Positions 16,097 through 24,951 of a stretch of 32,825 bases of DNA are shown one piece after another. Both the position numbers and the translations under genes were made by a program. Each line of letters starts with the position of its first letter. The first letter of the stretch is position 1. A model generated the notes under the pieces. The model saw nothing but the letters and a program-made list of their open reading frames with translations. It was not told the origin of the DNA and ran no database searches. Source of the stretch: Aalborgiella sp031422495 (GTDB taxonomy: Bacteria; Pseudomonadota; Gammaproteobacteria; Burkholderiales; Burkholderiaceae_C). The stretch is taken from contig JANPLX010000028.1 of assembly GCA_031422495.1 (NCBI GenBank), forward strand, positions 1 to 32,825, written 5' to 3'.

Positions 16097-17140
16097 ATGT
16101 TCGGATCTTTTCGTCGCTATTTTGCGACTGACTTGGCTATCGATTTAGGTACCGCCAATACGCTTATCGTTGCGCGCGACAAGGGTATCGTCCTCGACGA
16201 ACCTTCTGTTGTTGCCATTCGCCACGAAGGCGGCCCCCACGGCAAAAAGGTGATTCAAGCGGTTGGCCGCGAAGCCAAGGCCATGTTGGGCAAAGTGCCT
16301 GGCAATATCGAAGCCATTCGCCCAATGAAAGACGGCGTGATCGCTGACTTTGTCATCACCGAGCAGATGATCAAGCAGTTCATCAAAATGGTGCACCCGC
16401 GCAGCTTTTTCACACCCAGTCCACGCATCATCATCTGCGTACCCTGTGGTTCTACACAAGTGGAGCGCCGTGCGATCAAAGACGCTGCGGAAGCAGCGGG
16501 CGCATCGACCGTCTATTTGATTGAAGAACCGATGGCTGCGGCTATCGGTGCAGGTTTACCAGTCTCTGAAGCTAGCGGTTCCATGGTCGTGGATATTGGT
16601 GGCGGTACGACAGAAGTTGGCGTCATTTCACTCGGTGGCATGGTCTACAAAGGCTCTGTGCGCGTGGGTGGTGACAAGTTTGACGAAGCCATCATCAACT
16701 ACATACGTCGTAACTACGGCATGTTGATTGGTGAACCGACGGCAGAGCACATCAAGAAAACCATCGGCTCAGCATTTCCCGGTAGCGAAGTGCGTGAAAT
16801 GGAAGTACGTGGTCGCAACCTTGCGGAAGGTGTGCCTCGCAGTTTCACCATCTCTAGCAATGAAGTACTAGAAGCTTTGACCGACCCGTTGAACAACATC
16901 GTCTCTGCCGTCAAAAATGCGTTGGAGCAAACCCCACCTGAGTTAGGCGCTGACATCGCTGAACGCGGCATGATGCTGACGGGCGGCGGCGCACTCTTAC
17001 GTGACTTGAACCGTTTGCTATCCGAAGAAACTGGCTTGCCCGTTTTTGTTGCAGAAGACCCTTTGACTTGCGTGGTGCGCGGTTGCGGTATTGCTTTGGA
17101 TCGAATGGATCGCTTAGGTAGCATTTTCACGTCGGAGTAA
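16097..17140 (+). CDS. mreB: Rod-shape determining actin homologue MreB
   Basis: A 347-residue bacterial actin that forms membrane-bound filaments guiding lateral cell-wall synthesis. The actin-fold nucleotide motifs are intact: DLGTANTLI (phosphate 1), VVDIGGGTTEVGVIS (phosphate 2) and MLTGGGALLRDL (adenosine). A Shine-Dalgarno GAGGA lies about 10 bases before ATG 16097. First gene of the mreBCD-mrdA operon; the promoter should lie within the 240-base gap shared with gatC, but no clear pair of hexamers was found on this strand. Confidence 0.98.
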   Translation: MFGSFRRYFATDLAIDLGTANTLIVARDKGIVLDEPSVVAIRHEGGPHGKKVIQAVGREAKAMLGKVPGNIEAIRPMKDGVIADFVITEQMIKQFIKMVHPRSFFTPSPRIIICVPCGSTQVERRAIKDAAEAAGASTVYLIEEPMAAAIGAGLPVSEASGSMVVDIGGGTTEVGVISLGGMVYKGSVRVGGDKFDEAIINYIRRNYGMLIGEPTAEHIKKTIGSAFPGSEVREMEVRGRNLAEGVPRSFTISSNEVLEALTDPLNNIVSAVKNALEQTPPELGADIAERGMMLTGGGALLRDLNRLLSEETGLPVFVAEDPLTCVVRGCGIALDRMDRLGSIFTSE

Positions 17141-17197
17141 GACGCGGAAAAGAAGTTATAAACGGAATATTTTTGTGATTGATGTAGGCTAATCCAC

Positions 17198-18118
17198 ATG
17201 CCCTACGGTTCACTTGACAGAACACCGCCGCCTTTTTTCAAACAAGGGCCAACCTCGTTATCAAAATTGCTGTTGCTAAGCGCATTGGCTTTATTTTTGA
17301 TGGTCGCTGACAAACGTTTTGAAATTGGCAAAATTGTTCGCATTAGCCTAGCTGCCGTGCTGAACCCCATCGCCACTACGATCGCCACGCCAGTGCTGGC
17401 TATGCGAGACAGTTTCAAATATGTTGATACCATCAGTGCCGTTAAGATTTCTGAACAAGAAGCGCATAAAAAACTCCTGCTGCAATCACAGCGCGCTAAC
17501 CAAGTTGAAGCATTAACGCTTGAAAATACGCGTTTGCGACAACTGCTAAGCTTGAAAGAAACACTCAAAACACCTTCACAAGCAGCAGAAGTGTTGTACG
17601 ACGCAATAGATCCATATTCTCGAAAAGTGATCGTCAACAAAGGCAGTGTGCATGCGGTGCAAATCGGTTCGCCGGTGTTGGATGAGCTGGGTGTTTTGGG
17701 TCAGGTCGTTCGCGTCTTTCCTTTAACCAGCGAGGTCGCGATGATCATCGACCGCGAGCAAACCACCCCCGTCCTGAACACTCGCACAGGCGTGCGTAGT
17801 GTGGCATATGGCAACCCGTCTGCACATGGCGATGTGCTTGAACTACGCTTCATATCAGGCAATGCAGATGTGCTAGCGGGTGATGTGCTGACCACCAGCG
17901 GCGTTGATGGTGTCTATCCAGCTGGCTTGCAAGTTGCCAAAATTGAGAAGGTGGAGCGACGCGCTGATTCGGGTTTTGCAAAAATCTTTTGTACACCAAA
18001 AGCTAATGTTTTAGGTGCCAAACATGTACTGATTTTGAACCCGTTGACAACCATCGAAACGCCGCGACCTGCAGATGAAATAGCAACGCCAGCCAACAAA
18101 CGGGGGGTAAAAAAATGA
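17198..18118 (+). CDS. mreC: Rod-shape determining protein MreC
   Basis: A 306-residue bitopic protein linking MreB to the periplasmic wall-synthesis machinery. It has one membrane segment at ~23-42 and a Leu/Gln-rich coiled coil at ~85-115. The beta-rich periplasmic domain has the family-typical VNKGSVHAVQIGSPVLDELGVLGQVVRV and DVLTTSGVDGVYPAGLQVAKI. It lies 57 bases after mreB, and its last four bases overlap the mreD start (ATGA). Confidence 0.96.
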   Translation: MPYGSLDRTPPPFFKQGPTSLSKLLLLSALALFLMVADKRFEIGKIVRISLAAVLNPIATTIATPVLAMRDSFKYVDTISAVKISEQEAHKKLLLQSQRANQVEALTLENTRLRQLLSLKETLKTPSQAAEVLYDAIDPYSRKVIVNKGSVHAVQIGSPVLDELGVLGQVVRVFPLTSEVAMIIDREQTTPVLNTRTGVRSVAYGNPSAHGDVLELRFISGNADVLAGDVLTTSGVDGVYPAGLQVAKIEKVERRADSGFAKIFCTPKANVLGAKHVLILNPLTTIETPRPADEIATPANKRGVKK

Positions 18119-18633
18119 TCATGCCACGTGGCCAGCAGCTGCTGCTTCCCGTCAATGCGTTTTTCATATGGGGAAGTTTGCTGATCGGTTTGATGCTGCA
18201 CATGCTGCCTTTGGGTCGTATCGCTTGGGTACCCGATATCTTAGCAATTATCTTGGTTTTTTGGAGCGTTCACCAGCCGCATAAAATTGGCATGGGCACT
18301 GCGTTTTTCATGGGCTTATTGGTAGATGTGCAACAGTCTGCCATGCTCGGACAACATGCTTTGGCTTACACCTTACTTAGCTTTATGGCGCTCGTGATTC
18401 ACCGCCGCTTGGTCTGGTACAGCGTATTTTCTCAAGCCGTTCAAATTCTTCCCTTGTTTGCCATCGCGCATGCGATTGAGCTGTTGGTTAGGCTCATGGC
18501 GGGTGGCGTGTTTCCTGGTTATGCGATTGCCTTTTCGCCCTTGATAGAGGCAGTGTTGTGGCCTCTATTGAGCTCTATTTTGCTAGCACCCCAGCGCCGA
18601 GCACCTGATCGTGATGCGCATCGGCCACTTTAA
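18115..18633 (+). CDS. mreD: Rod-shape determining protein MreD
   Basis: A 172-residue integral membrane protein with about five hydrophobic segments and the MreD pattern PDILAIILVFWSVHQPHKIGMGTAFFMGLLVDVQQSAMLGQHALAYTLLSF. It acts with MreC and PBP2 in the elongasome. Its start overlaps the mreC stop by four bases, indicating translational coupling. mrdA follows after 18 bases. Confidence 0.95.
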   Translation: MIMPRGQQLLLPVNAFFIWGSLLIGLMLHMLPLGRIAWVPDILAIILVFWSVHQPHKIGMGTAFFMGLLVDVQQSAMLGQHALAYTLLSFMALVIHRRLVWYSVFSQAVQILPLFAIAHAIELLVRLMAGGVFPGYAIAFSPLIEAVLWPLLSSILLAPQRRAPDRDAHRPL

Positions 18634-18651
18634 CGATAGACCGCTCTCGAG

Positions 18652-20643
18652 ATGTCTGAACTAAGAAACATTCAAGCAGATTTATCGCGCTTTCGTAACC
18701 GCGTCTTGGTGGCTGTTTTGTTGGTTGTGTTTGCTTTTTTATTGCTCAGCGCTAGGCTGGTCTATTTGCAAGTTTTTAGACATGACGACCTGCGAGAGCA
18801 GGCTGATAACAATCGCATCACCGCAGTGCCAGTTGTGCCAAATCGTGGTTTGATATTAGACCGCAACGGCGTGGTTGTTGCCACCAATTATTCCGCCTAT
18901 ACGCTTGAAATCACACCTTCCAAAATCAGCAATTTGGATCAGGTTATTGATGACTTATCGCGCCTGATTGAGATTCTTCCGCGTGATAGAAAACGACTCA
19001 AAAAACTACTCGAAGAATCGAAAGGATTAGATTCTTTACCTCTGCGCACACGTTTGACTGATGTAGAGGTGGCAAAATTTTCTGCACAGCGCTTTCGTTT
19101 TCCTGGTGTAGATGTCAAAGCACGTTTGTACCGCAGTTACCCATATGGTGAAACAGCAAGCCATGTGATCGGCTACATCGGCCGCATCAACCAAGCGGAC
19201 AAAGACAAACTTGAAGAATCCGAAGACGAGAGTAACTACCGCGGCACCGACTACATGGGTAAGCTGGGTGTAGAGCAAAGTTTTGAGAAACAATTACATG
19301 GTTTAACGGGCGTCGAAGACTTAGAAACATCTGCTGGTGGCCGCGCAGTGCGTAAACTTGCAAGCAGCCCAGCCACCCCCGGCGACACCATCATGCTGTC
19401 TATCGACATGAAGTTGCAAAAGCTGATTGAAGATATGTTTGGCGACCGGCGCGGTGCAGTTGTTGCGCTTGACCCAAAATCAGGTGAAGTGCTTGCTTTT
19501 GTGAGCAAGCCAACGTTTGACCCAAACTTGTTTGTTGAAGGCATCGATTCTGAGAGTTGGAAAGAGTTGAGCGAATCGATTGACAAACCTTTGCTGAACC
19601 GCGCACTTCGCGGCACTTACCCGCCCGGTTCAACTTACAAACCCTTCATGGCCATGGCAGCTTTGCAAAGCGGCAAACGCTCTGCCACGACCATCATTAA
19701 CGATGCAGGTTCATGGACTTTCGGCGGACACACGTTTCGCAGCCATGGCGACGGCGGTTTGGGCGCTGTTGACATGTATCGCAGCATCGTCAAGTCAAGT
19801 AACGTGTATTACTACTCCCTGGCCAATGAACTGGGCGTCGATGCCATGCATGATTTCATGAAACCTTTGGGGTTTGGTCAAATCACAGGGATTGACGTTA
19901 ACGGCGAAGTACGCGGCGTGCTGCCCAGCACCGATTGGAAGAAAAACGCCTACAAACGCTCAGAGCAAAAGAAATGGTACGCTGGCGAGACGATTTCTTT
20001 GGGTATTGGCCAAGGCTACAACAACTTCACCATGTTGCAGCTAGCACAAGCCACGTCAACTTTGGTCAATGGCGGTTTGAAATACAAACCCAAAATTGTG
20101 ATTGCCACACAAGATGCTGTCAGCCGAACTAAACAAGCTATTCAGTCCGTAGCGCCTGAAAATTTAGGCTACAGCCCTGAAAATGTCGCCATCATTCGTA
20201 ACGCGATGGTTGGCGTCACCAAAGAGGGGACGTCTATACGATCATTCACAGGCGCTGGGTACGTCAGTGGCGGTAAAACCGGTACCGCACAGGCTGTAGG
20301 CATTGGCAGGAATGAAAAATACGACGCAAAACGCCTTGATGAACACCAGCGTGACCATGCTTTGTACATTGCTTTTGCGCCAGCAGATGACCCTAAAATT
20401 GCTTTAGCCATTGTTGTCGAGAATGCTGGTTTTGGCTCCGACAGTGCAGCACCCATCACGCGTCGAATTTTTGACTATTGGCTACTTAAGCAGTACCCCA
20501 GTTTGGAAGATATGGCCTCTTTGCGAAGTGGCAAAGGCGGTCCGCCACTTGGGAAACCACGTATGGCAGCAGATGTGCCCTTGGTTCCAACCGCTCAGAC
20601 TGTTGAAGAGTCAGTTCGTCTCTTGAATCAACCCTTGAAATAG
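18652..20643 (+). CDS. mrdA: Penicillin-binding protein 2, elongasome transpeptidase
   Basis: A 663-residue class B penicillin-binding protein that cross-links peptidoglycan during cell elongation. One N-terminal membrane segment lies at ~18-38, followed by the dimerisation/pedestal region (NRGLILDRNGVVVATNYSAYTLE). The transpeptidase motifs are STYK (catalytic Ser327, Lys330), SSN (382-384) and KTGT (542-545). It closes the mreBCD-mrdA operon. Its 3' end overlaps the convergent TSUP gene by 16 bases. rodA/mrdB, which often follows mrdA, is not present here. Confidence 0.97.
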   Translation: MSELRNIQADLSRFRNRVLVAVLLVVFAFLLLSARLVYLQVFRHDDLREQADNNRITAVPVVPNRGLILDRNGVVVATNYSAYTLEITPSKISNLDQVIDDLSRLIEILPRDRKRLKKLLEESKGLDSLPLRTRLTDVEVAKFSAQRFRFPGVDVKARLYRSYPYGETASHVIGYIGRINQADKDKLEESEDESNYRGTDYMGKLGVEQSFEKQLHGLTGVEDLETSAGGRAVRKLASSPATPGDTIMLSIDMKLQKLIEDMFGDRRGAVVALDPKSGEVLAFVSKPTFDPNLFVEGIDSESWKELSESIDKPLLNRALRGTYPPGSTYKPFMAMAALQSGKRSATTIINDAGSWTFGGHTFRSHGDGGLGAVDMYRSIVKSSNVYYYSLANELGVDAMHDFMKPLGFGQITGIDVNGEVRGVLPSTDWKKNAYKRSEQKKWYAGETISLGIGQGYNNFTMLQLAQATSTLVNGGLKYKPKIVIATQDAVSRTKQAIQSVAPENLGYSPENVAIIRNAMVGVTKEGTSIRSFTGAGYVSGGKTGTAQAVGIGRNEKYDAKRLDEHQRDHALYIAFAPADDPKIALAIVVENAGFGSDSAAPITRRIFDYWLLKQYPSLEDMASLRSGKGGPPLGKPRMAADVPLVPTAQTVEESVRLLNQPLK

Positions 20644-21389
20644 GCGTCGTAACTGGTTTTAAAAATCAACGCACTCACGACGAAGATAAACATGATGCGT
20701 ACAAATCCTGAACCATGCTTCATCGCCATACGTGCCCCCAGCAAACTGCCCACCACATTAGCAATAGCCATTGGCAGCGCCAGATGCCACCATACAAACC
20801 CTTTGTAAGCAAACAGCAACACTGCTGCAAAATTGGAAGCTGTGTTGATAAGTTTTGCGGATACCGAGGCATTTAAAAAGTCATAGCCCAACCAACGCAC
20901 AAAGATAAACACCAAAAAACTACCTGTTCCTGGTCCAAAAAACCCATCGTAAAAACCAATCACAAAACCAACCGCAGCGCTTGCCATCATTTCGTAGGCG
21001 CCTTTGAATCTGGGTGTATGTTGGTGGCCAAAATCTTTTTTAGCCACGGTGTAAACCAAGATAGCCAATAGAATGATGGGTAAACTTTTACGCAAAAAAC
21101 CGGGGGCTATGAGCGTCAGTATCCAAGCCCCCAAAAATGAACCAATAAAAGCTGTTGCTATTCCCGGCAACACCACCTGCCATGTGATGGTTACTTTGCG
21201 ACTGTATTGCCAGCTGGCAAATGCCGAGCCCCAAACGGATGCACTCTTGCTCGTACCCAACAGCGCAGCGGGCGCTGCTGCAGGGTAGACCGCAAACAAG
21301 GCGGGTATCAAAATTAAACCGCCACCGCCGACTATGGCATCCACAAAGCCTGCTAGTAAAGATGCCAATGTGACGATTAAGAGTTCCAT
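20628..21389 (-). CDS. TauE/SafE (TSUP) family membrane permease
   Basis: A 253-residue protein with about eight hydrophobic segments. The family signature GFVDAIVGGGGLILIPAL is near the N-terminus, and the second half repeats the pattern (GFYDGFFGPGTGSFLVF). Members export or import sulfur oxyanions, sulfoacetate and related organic anions; the substrate cannot be told here. I chose ATG 21389 because upstream in-frame residues from a TTG (MIWCFFLPATIHA) are not family-like and run into a terminator hairpin. The last 16 bases overlap mrdA on the other strand. Confidence 0.9.
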   Translation of the reverse strand: MELLIVTLASLLAGFVDAIVGGGGLILIPALFAVYPAAAPAALLGTSKSASVWGSAFASWQYSRKVTITWQVVLPGIATAFIGSFLGAWILTLIAPGFLRKSLPIILLAILVYTVAKKDFGHQHTPRFKGAYEMMASAAVGFVIGFYDGFFGPGTGSFLVFIFVRWLGYDFLNASVSAKLINTASNFAAVLLFAYKGFVWWHLALPMAIANVVGSLLGARMAMKHGSGFVRIMFIFVVSALIFKTSYDAYFKG

Positions 21390-21408
21390 GGCGTGTATTG
21401 TCGCAGGC

Positions 21409-21446
21409 AAAAAAAAGCACCAGATCAACTGATGCTTTTATGGTGC
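21409..21446 (-). terminator. Intrinsic terminator or attenuator just before the TSUP gene
   Basis: On the reverse strand GCACCA pairs with TGGTGC around an 18-base loop that holds its own ATCA/TGAT stem, and is followed at once by eight T. It ends about 20 bases before the TSUP ATG. It would stop read-through from the GMC gene 213 bases upstream, or act as a leader attenuator. A second hairpin, GCACTT-A-AAGTGC (21445-21457), overlaps its first arm. The rest of the 21390-21658 gap shows no gene. Confidence 0.6.
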
Positions 21447-21658
21447 ACTTTAAGTGCTTTTTATTGCTATAGCTGCGTATTTTCAAACGCTACATGGGTA
21501 AATGTGCCGTTTGATCGCGTCCCCTCACGCTCCTGGTTTGCGGCTTGCTTTGCCCAATTGTGTCGGTCCAAAGTAGCTTCACAAACGATAGCTGTAATTT
21601 AAACCGCAACCTTGCTGTGATCAATTAGGAGTTTCCCGCGGTATTGGATTCTTTATTC

Positions 21659-23392
21659 TTAACGATTAGCTGCAGCAGCTTCTTGCGCAATCCATTCTGC
21701 GGCTTTTTCGGCCATCATCAAGGTTGGCGAGTTGGTATTGCCGCTGGTGATCAGTGGCATGACGCTGGCATCAACCACGCGCAAACCCGCAACACCATAA
21801 ACCCTGAGCCGCGAATCAACCACGGCCATCACATCGTCTTGCTTGCCCATTTTGGCAGTACCTACCGGGTGAAAAATCGTGGTGGCGATATCGCCAGCCA
21901 GTGTCGCCAACTGGTCATCTGATTGGTACTGCATGCCGGGTTTGAATTCTTCCGGTTGATACTTTGCCAATGCACTTTGTGACACAATCTTGCGCGTCAC
22001 ACGCAGCGAATCTGCGGCTACTTTTCTGTCTTCTGCGGTACTCAAATAATTCGGCGCTATGGCCGGTGCATCGTTGAAGTTATTGCTTTTGATTTGTACG
22101 CTTCCACGGCTGGTGGGGTTGAGGTTGCAGACACTTGCGGTGAACGCAGCAAAGTTGTGCAACGGTTCGCCAAAGGCGTCCAAACTCAGTGGTTGCACAT
22201 GGTATTCAATGTTTGGGTAGGGCTGGTCAGGCGAGCTTCGGGTGAATGCACCTAGTTGTGAGGGTGCCATGCTCATCGGGCCCGTTTGCTTCCAGGCAAA
22301 CTCTAAGCCAATTTTCGCTTTGCCCCACCAGTTGTTGACTTGCGTGTTCAGTGTGATGTGTTTGCCTTTGGGCGACTTCACTTTGTAAACACTCCGAATT
22401 TGCAAATGATCTTGCAAATTGCTGCCTACACCGGGCAAATCATGAGTTACATCTATGCCGTGTTGCTGTAACAAGCTGGCAGGCCCAACGCCAGAGAGCT
22501 GCAAGATCTGCGGTGTTCCGATGCTGCCAGCACTCAAAATTACCTCGCCACGGCATTCCACCGTCACCAACTCTGTACCACTCCAAACTTGTACGCCGGT
22601 ACAACGCTGCTGTGTCCCATCAGCACTCGCCTGTGTTTGAACCACCAGCTTGGCAACCTGTGTTCCCGTCCACATTTCAAAATTCGGTCGAGCATAGCAA
22701 GTTGGGCGTAAAAACGCTTTGGCTGTGTTCCAGCGCCAGCCGTTTTTCTGATTCACTTCGAAGTAAGAAACCCCCTCATTGCTGCCACGGTTGAAATCAT
22801 CTGTCGCAGGAATTCCAGCTTGTTGCGCTGCCTCAGAAAACGCATCCAAAATATCCCAGCGCAAGCGCTGCTTTTCAATCCGCCATTCACCGCCGGCTTG
22901 GCGATGCCGCAATACTTTTTGGTAATCATTGCCGTTGGGCGGCAGCAACTCTGACGGCACACCACGTGCGCCATGCATGGCATCGCCGCCTTTGTAATGG
23001 TCTTCGTGCAGCTTGAAATAAGGCAGTGCATTGTTCCAAGTCCAGGTATCGTCACCCGTTAGCTTCGCCCATTGGTCGTAGTCACGCGATTGGCCGCGCA
23101 TGTAAATCATGCCGTTGATGCTGCTGCTGCCGCCCAGTGTTTTACCGCGTGGGTAGCGCAAGGTACGGCCGTTCAAGCCTGCATCTGGCTCGGTGTTGTA
23201 CAACCAATCGGTACGTGGGTTGCCAATGCAATACAGATATCCCACCGGAATATGGATCCAGTGGTAGTCGTCTTTTCGCCCCGCTTCTATGAGCAACACG
23301 CGCTTAGAAGCATCAGCGCTCAAGCGATTTGCTATCAGACAACCGGCAGTGCCTGCACCAATGATGATGTAATCGAAAATAGGTTCTGACAT
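21659..23392 (-). CDS. GMC-family FAD oxidoreductase (choline/alcohol dehydrogenase-like)
   Basis: A 577-residue flavoprotein. The Rossmann FAD motif IIGAGTAGCLIANRL is at 11-25, with VLLIEAG at its second strand. GMC signature 1 is at GKTLGGSSSINGMIYMRG. The C-terminal catalytic pair is the His of HPVGTAKMG and the Asn of SGNTNSPT. Relatives oxidise alcohols, choline or polyethylene glycol; the substrate is not evident. Residues ~143-166 (RGVPSELL ... LRHRQA) interrupt the HGA-GGEWR stretch that is continuous in the relatives I remember, suggesting a 24-residue in-frame insertion. The 3' neighbour is the TSUP permease. The enoyl-CoA hydratase lies 109 bases upstream, across repeat copy E. 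Confidence 0.9.
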   Translation of the reverse strand: MSEPIFDYIIIGAGTAGCLIANRLSADASKRVLLIEAGRKDDYHWIHIPVGYLYCIGNPRTDWLYNTEPDAGLNGRTLRYPRGKTLGGSSSINGMIYMRGQSRDYDQWAKLTGDDTWTWNNALPYFKLHEDHYKGGDAMHGARGVPSELLPPNGNDYQKVLRHRQAGGEWRIEKQRLRWDILDAFSEAAQQAGIPATDDFNRGSNEGVSYFEVNQKNGWRWNTAKAFLRPTCYARPNFEMWTGTQVAKLVVQTQASADGTQQRCTGVQVWSGTELVTVECRGEVILSAGSIGTPQILQLSGVGPASLLQQHGIDVTHDLPGVGSNLQDHLQIRSVYKVKSPKGKHITLNTQVNNWWGKAKIGLEFAWKQTGPMSMAPSQLGAFTRSSPDQPYPNIEYHVQPLSLDAFGEPLHNFAAFTASVCNLNPTSRGSVQIKSNNFNDAPAIAPNYLSTAEDRKVAADSLRVTRKIVSQSALAKYQPEEFKPGMQYQSDDQLATLAGDIATTIFHPVGTAKMGKQDDVMAVVDSRLRVYGVAGLRVVDASVMPLITSGNTNSPTLMMAEKAAEWIAQEAAAANR

Positions 23393-23419
23393 GCGCTTGC
23401 TCGTAAATTATGTCTATTT

Positions 23420-23478
23420 ATAAAAAATATGGCTCTAGCCGACGTATTTATTGCCTAAGCAGCTCTCAATAAAATTGC
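23420..23478 (-). repeat. Dispersed repeat family 1, copy E
   Basis: The core is on the reverse strand with one change (ACGTCGG for ACGCCGG), followed by TAGAGCCATATTTT as in copies C and F. It occupies the gap between the enoyl-CoA hydratase stop and the GMC start. Confidence 0.83.
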
Positions 23479-23501
23479 ATTTATCTATTTAACAGCTTAC
23501 T

Positions 23502-24287
23502 TTATCGCCCCGTCCACACCGGTTTTCGCTTTTCTTGAAAGGCTTTTTGCCCTTCTTTCGCATCTTCCGTCAGCGTGAACAACGCAATTTGGCTCTCCGT
23601 GAACGACATCGCCTCTTCAAACGACATCGTTTCAATTTTCTTCATCGTGTAAAGTCCACGACGAATCGCCGCTGGTGATTTATCCAGCACCCGATCTAGC
23701 AGCCACTGCAGTTTGGCATCTAAACCTTCGTCCGAACTGACATAGTTGATCAAGCCGATGTCAAGTGCTTGCGCTGACGTCAAGGGCTCGCCGGTTAAAC
23801 ACATTTCAGCTAGTTTTCGGCGTGGAATCAAGTGCTGCAAAACCGCCAATACTTGCGCAGGAAACACGCCCACTTTCACCTCCGGCAGACCAAATATCGC
23901 CTCAGGCGCACATACCGCCATGTCACACATCGCCATCAGCCCCATGCCACCGGCCATGCAAGCACCGTTAACCCGAGCGATCAACGGAATATGGCTGGCC
24001 TTTGCACTGCGCAGCAAACGCGCTAAATGCCCTGTAGGGTCAGAATAATCGGTAGTGAACGCATGAGCCGATTGCAAATCCGCCCCCGCACAGAATGCTT
24101 TGGTGCCCACGCCAGTAATCACGATGGCTAATATCTCTCGATTCGTTTGTGCGGCATCGATCGCCTGCTGCATGCCAGCAAGCACATCGTGGCTCATCGC
24201 ATTGCGCCGCGCTTCGCGGTTGATCGTCAACCACAACACCAAGCCGCGTTGTTCAACCCAAAGTTCTTTGTCGATTGTCTGAGTCAT
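23502..24287 (-). CDS. Enoyl-CoA hydratase/isomerase family protein
   Basis: A 261-residue crotonase-fold protein. The two oxyanion-hole stretches are KAFCAGADLQ and NGACMAGGMGLMAMCD. The active-site region GLPEVKVGVFP carries the Glu expected of hydratases. The C-terminus FQEKRKPVWTGR is typical for this family. ATG 24287 is preceded by AGGA at 8 bases, so the longer in-frame reading (from 24356, overlapping marC) is rejected. Likely role is in fatty or aromatic acid beta-oxidation, but crotonase functions are diverse. It is the last gene of the hemB-corA-SDR-marC run. Confidence 0.9.
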   Translation of the reverse strand: MTQTIDKELWVEQRGLVLWLTINREARRNAMSHDVLAGMQQAIDAAQTNREILAIVITGVGTKAFCAGADLQSAHAFTTDYSDPTGHLARLLRSAKASHIPLIARVNGACMAGGMGLMAMCDMAVCAPEAIFGLPEVKVGVFPAQVLAVLQHLIPRRKLAEMCLTGEPLTSAQALDIGLINYVSSDEGLDAKLQWLLDRVLDKSPAAIRRGLYTMKKIETMSFEEAMSFTESQIALFTLTEDAKEGQKAFQEKRKPVWTGR

Positions 24288-24312
24288 CTCATGTATCCTT
24301 ATTTTTCTAGAT

Positions 24313-24951
24313 TCAACGCGCCAACACCGGAAACAACTTGTGCAAGCCTTCGGCAATCAACTCAACAGACAGCGCGGTAAGGATCAAACCCATCAAGCGG
24401 GTCATGATGTTGATGCCTGTTTTACCTAAAAATTTGGCAATCGGCTGCGCCAAGGCAAAACAGACAGCCGTGGCTAGGGCGATGACGACGCCATAGCCCA
24501 CCAAGGTAAGAATTTGCAAATAGTTCTGTGCTTTATCCGCGTAAATCACCACCGTGGACATGGTTGCTGGGCCGGTTAAGAGCGGAATCGTCAGCGGTAC
24601 AACGGCGATGCTGGCGCCGATGGCGGATTTGACTTCGGCTTCTTCCAACTCGTCCGGGTTAGAGCGTGAATCTGCCGGTTGCGCGTTCAACATGCTGAGG
24701 GCGGATGTCATCAACAGCAAACCGCCGCTGACTTGAAAGCTCGCCAACGAAATGCCGAAAAACCCCAATATCTCTAAGCCCAACAAGGCGCTCACAGCGA
24801 TAACCACAAAGGCACTGAACGAGGCGACCAAGATGGTGTGTTGACGCTGCTGCTTCGAAAAGTTTTGCGTGTAATGGATGAAAAACGGCACGCAGGCCAG
24901 GGGGTTGACGATGGCGAGCAGCGTGACCAACGGTTTTAGGTCCACGGCCAT
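24313..24951 (-). CDS. MarC-family integral membrane protein
   Basis: A 212-residue protein with six hydrophobic segments and the family motif AIVNPLACVPFFIHYTQ near the N-terminus, and VVPLTIPLLTGPATMSTVVIYAD in the middle. The physiological substrate of MarC proteins is unresolved. ATG 24951 overlaps the stop of the upstream dehydrogenase by one base (TGATG) and has GGCGGA upstream, so I prefer it to a longer reading that extends into the dehydrogenase gene. Confidence 0.9.
   Translation of the reverse strand: MAVDLKPLVTLLAIVNPLACVPFFIHYTQNFSKQQRQHTILVASFSAFVVIAVSALLGLEILGFFGISLASFQVSGGLLLMTSALSMLNAQPADSRSNPDELEEAEVKSAIGASIAVVPLTIPLLTGPATMSTVVIYADKAQNYLQILTLVGYGVVIALATAVCFALAQPIAKFLGKTGINIMTRLMGLILTALSVELIAEGLHKLFPVLAR

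Noticed and set aside
21458..21500. TTTATTGCTATAGCTGCGTATTTT as a seventh repeat copy
   Set aside because: It shares a few words with the repeat but lacks the core and the arm order.
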